Positions 59,264-64,000 of a stretch of DNA of 64,000 bases are shown one piece after another. The stretch's first letter is position 1. The number at the start of each line of letters is the position of its first letter. The notes below the pieces were generated by a model. That model saw nothing but the letters and a program-made list of their open reading frames with translations, searched no databases and had not been told where the DNA came from. Source of the stretch: Burkholderiales bacterium 70-64 (GTDB lineage: Bacteria > Pseudomonadota > Gammaproteobacteria > Burkholderiales > Burkholderiaceae_E); NCBI GenBank assembly GCA_001898645.1, contig MKUQ01000039.1, forward strand, positions 19,566 through 83,565. The letters are read 5' to 3'. The position numbers and the translations under genes are program-made.

Positions 59264-59588
59264 CACGCACCCCCGTGGAGACCGGCAGCGTCAGCCACTC
59301 GCGCCCGGAACGGGCGTCCGGGATCACGCCCTCGATGTCATACGCCGTCGCGCCGTGCAGCACGCGCATCGCCGCCGTGATGTCGTCGCGGAACCGGATC
59401 GTGATGCGCGCCGACACCTGCGAGTGCGCGGCCTGCGCGGCGATGAACTCGCGCGCGGATAGCGGCTCGACAGCGCCCCAGAGCGTGGCCACGTCCGCCC
59501 AGCCGTACGAGGTGGCGCCTGTGATCGGATCGCGCGTCTCGATTCGCCGCTGAATCGTGACGCGATGACGCAGACGCCCTGCGCTCAT
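59253..59588 (-). CDS. Phage head-tail adaptor
   Basis: A 111-residue head-tail joining protein: MSAGRLRHRVTIQRRIETRDPITGATSYGWADVATLWGAVEPLSARE is the classic opening, and ARITIRFRDDITAAMRVLHGATAYDIEGVIPD the second half. It occupies the ring between connector and tail. Start overlaps the connector stop by ATGA. Confidence 0.92.
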   Translation of the reverse strand: MSAGRLRHRVTIQRRIETRDPITGATSYGWADVATLWGAVEPLSAREFIAAQAAHSQVSARITIRFRDDITAAMRVLHGATAYDIEGVIPDARSGREWLTLPVSTGVRDGA

Positions 59589-60139
59589 CCGTACACCCTC
59601 CAACGGTCGATGAGTCGATCGACGAAGGGACTGGGCTGAGCGGGCCGATCCGAAGCCGATTCGCGCGTGGCGTAGAGCGTGCCGATCGTGAGCAGCAGCC
59701 AGCCCTTGATTTCGGCTGGGCACTCGGCATAGCCGGCCTGGTAGGTCACCCGCACCGCGTTTGCTTCGATTCTGGCGCTCGGCCAGCTCGAGCCATAGGC
59801 GGGCAACAGCCAGCATGGCTCCTGCGCCTCGTCGAGGTAGTAGCCTGCTGGCGGCATCGTCTGCTCGATGCCGTCGACATCCACGTAGGCAAGGGAATCG
59901 ATGGTCACGATCGGCGGCCATGGCAGCCGGATACCATCCGCCGGGAACTCGTCGATGGCGAGCATGAGCGTCTGCCGCGCGATCGCGCGCTCCAACAGAT
60001 GTTCGCACTGTCCCCTCGCGGCGGAGATGAGAGAGGAGATGAGCGTGTCCTCGGCGTCATGCTCGACGCGCAGATGCAATTTCGCCTCCTCGAGCGTGAC
60101 CGGCTCCACGGTCGGCGCGATGACGACTCTTAGGCCCAT
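59585..60139 (-). CDS. Phage gp6-like head-tail connector
   Basis: A 184-residue connector: TLEEAKLHLRVEHDAEDTLISSLISAARGQCEHLLERAIARQTLMLAIDEFP with the two-helix hairpin of gp6-like proteins and VRVTYQAGYAECPAEIKGWLLLTIGTLYATRES near the end. It stacks on the portal ring. ATG 60139 overlaps the end of the large LamG/M14 gene by 10 nt; the open frame upstream of this ATG reads as low complexity and was rejected. Confidence 0.92.
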   Translation of the reverse strand: MGLRVVIAPTVEPVTLEEAKLHLRVEHDAEDTLISSLISAARGQCEHLLERAIARQTLMLAIDEFPADGIRLPWPPIVTIDSLAYVDVDGIEQTMPPAGYYLDEAQEPCWLLPAYGSSWPSARIEANAVRVTYQAGYAECPAEIKGWLLLTIGTLYATRESASDRPAQPSPFVDRLIDRWRVYG

Positions 60140-63051
60140 TGCCGCGGCCTCCGCTGATTGACGGCCTGCCGGCCGCGCTGCCCGGGCCGGCGCGCACCAT
60201 GGGTTGCGAGCGGCGGCCCTGCCGTGGTGAGCGTCGCGCGTGCGAGCGCCCCGGCCAGCGCCGCTGCATTGAGCTGGATCTGCGTGAGCAGCATCCCGTC
60301 GGCCGCCGCTGCGGCGAAGGCACTCGCGCGCAGCGTCAGCCCGACATCCAGCGTGCCGGTGACCTGCGAGACCACCGCAGCGGCGCCGGCGACCAGAATG
60401 CTGGTGGTGAGCCCGCCCTCGGCGATGACGATCGCCTGCGCGTCGGCCTGCAGGGCGCCGCCGGCGCCCGGCGCGGTGAGGGCGCCCGTGGACGCGCTCG
60501 AGGCGAGCGCCGAGGCCGCGAGCCGCACCGCCGTTTCCATGTCGCCCGTGGCCAGCGCGGCGGCGATCGCATCGGCCTGCAGCGTCGCCGCGCTGCCGGC
60601 GAGCACGCCCTGGGCGATCGCCGAGGCGAGCGCGGCGCCCGCCAGGCGGATCTGGATCGTGATCGACCCGGTGGCGAGCGCTGCCGCCGCGGCATTGCCG
60701 GCGAGTGCGGCACCCTCGCCAGCCGCGGTGAGATCGCCCGAGGCCTGCGCCCCGGCCTGCGCGGATGCGGCGAGCCGCAGCGCGGCTGTGAGACCGGCCG
60801 CAGCGACCGCGGCGGCCAGTGCATCGGCGCGCAGGCGGAGCTGCACCGTGAGCGCGCCCGCGGCGAGCGCAGCGGAGGCCGCGGCGGCATCGAGCTGCAC
60901 ACCGGTACTCAGCGTGCCGGTGGCCGTCGTCGCGATGATTGCGGCGGAGACGATCTGAGTCGCGGTCGTGAGCGCGCCACCGGCCTGCACGGAGATGGCG
61001 GGAGCGGCCGCGAGCGCGGCGCCGGCGAACCATTCGGCGGCGTCCAGCGCCTGCAAGGTCTGCATCCATGCGCGGCCAACGAACTCGGCCTCTGCCTGGC
61101 TCGATTCGCCCAACGCCTGCAGCTCGACAGGGAACGACAGCGCGCAGCCGAGCTTGGCATAGCCCCACCAGAATTCGGTGCTGGTCTCGGCGTATGGCGT
61201 ATTCGCGTTCGCCACGCCGAAGATCGACGTACCCAACGTCATGAAGGCCTGCATGATCGGCCGGCGCGTGCCCGCGTCGATGTCGGGCGCCATCACGTAG
61301 ATGTTGAACCTCGAGGCTTTGTCCGCGGCACCGTGGAACGAATACAGCACGTTCGCAGCGCCGCCGGTGTCGGACTCGATCGCAGCTCGCAGTGCGGTGA
61401 TCTCGGCCAGCGTGCTCGAACCGCTCAGTTTCCAGTCTCGATTCGGATCTTGGCTCGAGCGGAAGTTCCATCGCGCATTGCCACCGCGCAGGCCGTTCGC
61501 GGTGACATTGAAATAGAGCAGAACGTCCCAGTTGCTGCGGAACGCCGCGGCCTCGGCCGAGGAATCCGACAGCATCCACTGCACCGCCGACGTGAACCCG
61601 AGCCACGAGTGCGCTTCGCCGGCTGCATGCATGCCCGCGAGCACGACGAGCTTGCGCTTCGGCTCGCCGTCCGTCGTCGGGCCGGGCCACGCGAGCTTGA
61701 TCGCGTACTGTGCGTTGGCGCCCACGGCACGCGAGAGATCGTCCGACTCGGCGGGCGTCGTGTTGCAGATGCCCGATGCGTCGGCCGACGGCGTTGGCGC
61801 AGCCACCGTCGGGTAGGTGGCCAGCAGGTACGCCGCGAACGGCGCCGCATGCGCCTGCTGCCCGAGCGGATGCGAGGCAACGTAGACGCGACCGGCAGGC
61901 AGCGGATCGGCGAAACCCCACTCGATCCAGGTCGCGCCGATCGTGCGCGACGCGGCCTTGGTCCACGTGATCCAATCGGTGGTGTACACGGGCGCCCAGG
62001 CGCCTGTGAAGCCACCGCCGAACCGGTGGCTCGCCTTGGCCCAGCGGAACACCGGCACCTTACCCTCGACGCCCTCGACCGCGAAGAGGAAGTGCCTCCA
62101 TCCGCCATCGCCATCAGCGCCGGTGCGCCGCTGCACCTCGATCGTCGGCGTGGCCGTGCCCGCGTCGGTGACCTCGGACGTGGCCGGATTGGCGTTGCCC
62201 GCATCCACGTCGGTGATGAGCAACGTCGTTTGCTCGGCGAAGGCGCCCGCAGCTTGCACGGCCGCGGTCGCGTCGCCTGCGAGTGCATGCGTCGTCGGCA
62301 GCGCGCCGCTGCCCTGCACCGATACCACTGCGTCGCCGGCAAGCGCCGCCGCGGCGCCACCGCCCAGCGCCGTATTCGGCGGCACCGCACCAGCGACGAA
62401 AGTGCTGCGGCCCGTGGGCGCGAGGCTGTTCGGGCCGTAGTCCTGCTGATTGGCCCAGCACAGCACCAGACCGCTGGGCACCGAGAGCGGGCCGTTCGCC
62501 TGCGCGGTGACCAACTCCCCGAGCGAGAGGATGCGATTCCAGTACGCGACGTAGGCCACGTCGCCCACGAACGCGCGCCCGCGATTGTGGCGGTTCAGCA
62601 GCGTGCAGATCCCGCCCGCGTTGGAGTCGACCGAGCCCGTTCCGTCGTACGTGTTCGAGCGGCCGGTGTGCTCGGTGATCGTCGCGCCGTTCTGGCCGAT
62701 GAAGAAGCGCATCCCGCTCGCGAGCAGGCCGCCGTCGTAGGTCGCCGCGAGATGCACCCACTCGCCGAACACGAGCGATCCGCTGGTCGTCTCGGCATCG
62801 GGGTTGAGTCCGCCGCCGCTCGCTCCGCCCAGCACCCAACACGCAGAGCCCGCCGAACCGATCAGGCGAGGCTTCCAGGAGGTCGAGCCGACCTGCTTGC
62901 TGATGAGATACCCGAGGTTGCCCTCGCCGGCTGCGGTCGGCCGGCAATACGCGAGGATCGTCTGCGCGCCGAGGTCGCGCAGCGACGCCGGGTCACCGAA
63001 GTCGACGTAGCGGCCGGCCGCGCCCAGCTCGGTCGTTGTGATCGTCGGCAT
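60130..63051 (-). CDS. Multidomain phage protein: LamG-like, CCP-type M14 carboxypeptidase-like and alanine-rich repeats
   Basis: A 973-residue protein. Residues about 10-215 form a LamG/concanavalin-like domain (SLVFGEWVHLAATYDGGLLASGMRFFIG, FVGDVAYVAYWNRILSLGEL). About 300-395 match the beta-sandwich before cytosolic-carboxypeptidase domains (WRHFLFAVEGVEGKVPVFR). About 460-675 carry M14 signatures: LAGMHAAGEAHSW (His475, Glu479), ARWNFRSSQDPNRDW (539-type Arg), SFHGAADKAS (His573) and SFPVELQAL (Glu643). The C-terminal 290 residues are Ala-rich repeats. It precedes the head-tail connector gene, where capsid-decorating genes usually stand; a tail or head fibre with peptidase activity is inferred. 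Confidence 0.75.
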   Translation of the reverse strand: MPTITTTELGAAGRYVDFGDPASLRDLGAQTILAYCRPTAAGEGNLGYLISKQVGSTSWKPRLIGSAGSACWVLGGASGGGLNPDAETTSGSLVFGEWVHLAATYDGGLLASGMRFFIGQNGATITEHTGRSNTYDGTGSVDSNAGGICTLLNRHNRGRAFVGDVAYVAYWNRILSLGELVTAQANGPLSVPSGLVLCWANQQDYGPNSLAPTGRSTFVAGAVPPNTALGGGAAAALAGDAVVSVQGSGALPTTHALAGDATAAVQAAGAFAEQTTLLITDVDAGNANPATSEVTDAGTATPTIEVQRRTGADGDGGWRHFLFAVEGVEGKVPVFRWAKASHRFGGGFTGAWAPVYTTDWITWTKAASRTIGATWIEWGFADPLPAGRVYVASHPLGQQAHAAPFAAYLLATYPTVAAPTPSADASGICNTTPAESDDLSRAVGANAQYAIKLAWPGPTTDGEPKRKLVVLAGMHAAGEAHSWLGFTSAVQWMLSDSSAEAAAFRSNWDVLLYFNVTANGLRGGNARWNFRSSQDPNRDWKLSGSSTLAEITALRAAIESDTGGAANVLYSFHGAADKASRFNIYVMAPDIDAGTRRPIMQAFMTLGTSIFGVANANTPYAETSTEFWWGYAKLGCALSFPVELQALGESSQAEAEFVGRAWMQTLQALDAAEWFAGAALAAAPAISVQAGGALTTATQIVSAAIIATTATGTLSTGVQLDAAAASAALAAGALTVQLRLRADALAAAVAAAGLTAALRLAASAQAGAQASGDLTAAGEGAALAGNAAAAALATGSITIQIRLAGAALASAIAQGVLAGSAATLQADAIAAALATGDMETAVRLAASALASSASTGALTAPGAGGALQADAQAIVIAEGGLTTSILVAGAAAVVSQVTGTLDVGLTLRASAFAAAAADGMLLTQIQLNAAALAGALARATLTTAGPPLATHGARRPGQRGRQAVNQRRPRQWA
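60165..61010 (-). repeat. Degenerate alanine-rich coding repeats (about 23-24 residues per unit)
   Basis: Within the LamG/M14 gene about eleven units of the pattern AxAxxxAxxxAxGxLTxxIxLxA follow each other, for example LRADALAAAVAAAGLTAAL, LAGAALASAIAQGVLAG, and LRASAFAAAAADGMLLTQI. Two related units occur upstream at residues 230-270. The alternation of an alanine helix and a short beta strand suggests a solenoid or fibre shaft. Confidence 0.65.
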
Positions 63052-63058
63052 CGGAGTG

Positions 63059-63460
63059 CTACTGCGCGGGCGGCAGGACCGGCCCGTCGGGGCTCAGGTA
63101 GTACGGCAGGTAGTAGCGCTGATCCTCCGGCGGGCACGCGATCGCGCCCAGCTCGAAAGGTTTGACCCAGGAGAACGCGGTCAGGATCGACGGTACGTTC
63201 TTGTTGAACCAGCACTCCAGGCCCACGGCATAGCGCACCATCACGTCGGCGTGCGCGATGATGTGGCTGATGTTCTCGCGGTTCTTGGCCTCGCGCGTCT
63301 CGAGCTCCGCGACCCTGGCCTGCAGGGCCCTGATCTGCGCGTCCTGCGCGATCGCCAGGTTGCCGAGCTGCGTCACGTAGGCCGTGAGCTGTGCGGGCGT
63401 CACCTGCGCCTGCACCGCGAGCGCCACTGCCGCGAGCAGCGCGCCGAGGATCGCTTTCAT
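63059..63460 (-). CDS. Hypothetical secreted/envelope phage protein
   Basis: A 133-residue protein with an N-terminal signal peptide (MKAILGALLAAVALAVQAQ), a predicted coiled coil (LTAYVTQLGNLAIAQDAQIRALQARVAELETREAKNRENI) and a C-terminal region with two Cys (GLECWFNKNV and GAIACPPEDQ) and a Pro-rich tail. No family recognised. Start overlaps the upstream stop by ATGA. A signal peptide in a phage structural region is unusual and suggests a host-envelope or moron protein. Confidence 0.6.
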   Translation of the reverse strand: MKAILGALLAAVALAVQAQVTPAQLTAYVTQLGNLAIAQDAQIRALQARVAELETREAKNRENISHIIAHADVMVRYAVGLECWFNKNVPSILTAFSWVKPFELGAIACPPEDQRYYLPYYLSPDGPVLPPAQ

Positions 63461-63798
63461 GCTTGCGCGCCGGGCAGCGCCGGCAGCTCGGGGAGCGTGC
63501 CCCACGATTGCTGCATGCTGGCGAGCGCCTGCGCTTGCTGGTCCAGGCGCGAATGCACTCCGCTGATGGCCTCCGCGTGCGCGGCCTGCGTCTGGACGAT
63601 CGTGCTGACCGCCTCGCGCACGCCAACCATCTGCTCGGTGAGCGTCGCGACTGTCGCTTTCAGGTCGGCGAACGCCTGCGCCTCCACATCGGTCATGCCG
63701 GGCTGCGTCGTGCTCATGCTCTCGATCCTCGCGTTGACGGCCGCGATCTGCGCATCGAACCGCGCGATCATGGCCAGGAGAAATTCACCCAGGGTCAT
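63457..63798 (-). CDS. Hypothetical coiled-coil phage protein
   Basis: A 113-residue, mostly helical protein: LGEFLLAMIARFDAQIAAVNARIESM and FADLKATVATLTEQMVGVREAVSTIVQTQAAHAEAISGVHSRLDQQAQALASMQQS are heptad-patterned, ending in a Pro-rich tail. No family recognised. It overlaps neighbours on both sides by ATGA and belongs to the unit leading into the LamG/M14 gene. Confidence 0.6.
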   Translation of the reverse strand: MTLGEFLLAMIARFDAQIAAVNARIESMSTTQPGMTDVEAQAFADLKATVATLTEQMVGVREAVSTIVQTQAAHAEAISGVHSRLDQQAQALASMQQSWGTLPELPALPGAQA

Positions 63799-64000
63799 TT
63801 CAATGCTCCTTTGCGCCTACCCGCGGGCAGCGGTCGATGTCGATAGGTGCTCGGGCGCTCCCATCTGCGCGCGCCAGCCGCGGCCAGAAACTCACGTCCG
63901 ATCTCGCAGGTGCGCTCGAGCATGCGGCGCGCATCCACGCCCTTCGGGTTGCACATCAGAACGATCACGCCCAGCGTTTCGCGGTAAAGCTCTTGCGCCG
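63795..64000 (-). CDS. Hypothetical phage protein, 5' part outside the window
   Basis: The last 67 residues of a protein are visible (from AQELYRETLGVIVLMCNPKG to the basic end RHRPLPAGRRKGALK), closing in TGA overlapping the next ATG. No family is recognised from this part. Confidence 0.6.
   Translation of the reverse strand, partial: AQELYRETLGVIVLMCNPKGVDARRMLERTCEIGREFLAAAGARRWERPSTYRHRPLPAGRRKGALK

Larger units (their letters stand above)
46016..64000. mobile_element. Prophage, left end to window edge (siphovirus-type, HK97-like connectors, GTA-like tail tip)
   Basis: From the tRNA fragment rightward all recognisable genes are phage genes: a regulatory region at the left, then lysis, tail and head-tail connector genes transcribed leftward. 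The tail order (connector, adaptor, gp10-like, DUF3168, tail tube, chaperone with frameshift, tape measure, DUF2460, DUF2163, NlpC/P60, tail tip) is that of a long flexible-tailed phage. All visible late genes are open, so the element may be intact. Integrase, replication, terminase, portal, protease and capsid genes must lie beyond 64000. A transposable siphovirus is an alternative that would explain an arbitrary insertion in a tRNA gene. Confidence 0.85.

Noticed and set aside
60165..61010. CRISPR-like or minisatellite DNA array
   Set aside because: The repeats are degenerate at DNA level and only clear in protein; no spacers. No CRISPR array was seen anywhere in the window.
59585..61975. 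796-codon frame ending in the gp6-like connector
   Set aside because: The upstream 600 codons are the shadow of the LamG/M14 gene in another frame; the connector starts at 60139.

Overview
The window is very GC-rich, with dense, overlapping genes of betaproteobacterial type. A bcr-type (Thauera-like) ATP-dependent benzoyl-CoA reductase operon, a putative phenylacetyl-CoA:acceptor oxidoreductase set and FNR-type boxes in front of both loci suggest a facultatively anaerobic, probably denitrifying, aromatic-degrading betaproteobacterium (Thauera/Rhodocyclaceae-like or a high-GC Burkholderiales relative). Species cannot be decided from the sequence alone.

Region by region. 1-5361: type II secretion genes (gspG-H-I-J-K-L leftward, gspL cut by the window edge, and a divergent gspC-like gene). 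5444-6238: thyA. 6318-7418: a GNAT/Rrf2 pair that resembles the BadL/BadM control module of benzoate degradation. 7674-18319: one long rightward operon with a complete branched-chain/aromatic-type ABC transporter (binding protein, two permeases, two ATPases), a hotdog thioesterase, a three-subunit molybdopterin oxidoreductase (PadBCD-like) and a phenylacetate-CoA ligase; together these could import, activate and alpha-oxidise an arylacetate. 18333-23140: DUF2249, membrane protein, hemerythrin-like, tandem GNAT, MIP18/DUF59 and an NnrS-like membrane protein, a set that looks like nitrosative or Fe-S stress defence. 23271-27864: LpxO-like hydroxylase, a Pat-type protein acyltransferase and a DUF808 protein.

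28163-36110 (leftward) is the benzoyl-CoA operon had-oah-dch-bcrC-bcrB-bcrA-bcrD-fdx. Facing it across a 241-bp divergent promoter with a perfect FNR-type box are korA-korB (2-oxoglutarate:ferredoxin oxidoreductase, which regenerates reduced ferredoxin for the reductase) and a rubrerythrin-like gene. 39553-45844 carries ridA-like, dfrA, a CYTH/CHAD protein, and an overlapping ThDP-enzyme/acyl-CoA-synthetase pair.

From about 46016 to the right edge lies a prophage whose left end abuts a 23-nt 5' fragment of a tRNA gene. Its late genes run leftward: head-tail connectors of HK97 type, tail tube, a tail assembly chaperone with a canonical -1 slippery heptamer, tape measure, a GTA-like tail-tip module, holin-like proteins, GH108 lysozyme and nested Rz/Rz1 spanins. 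At the right, next to the connectors, is the most unusual gene of the window: a 973-residue protein joining a LamG-like domain, a cytosolic-carboxypeptidase-like (M14) domain and a long alanine-rich repeat tail. Integrase, terminase, portal and capsid genes are not in the window.
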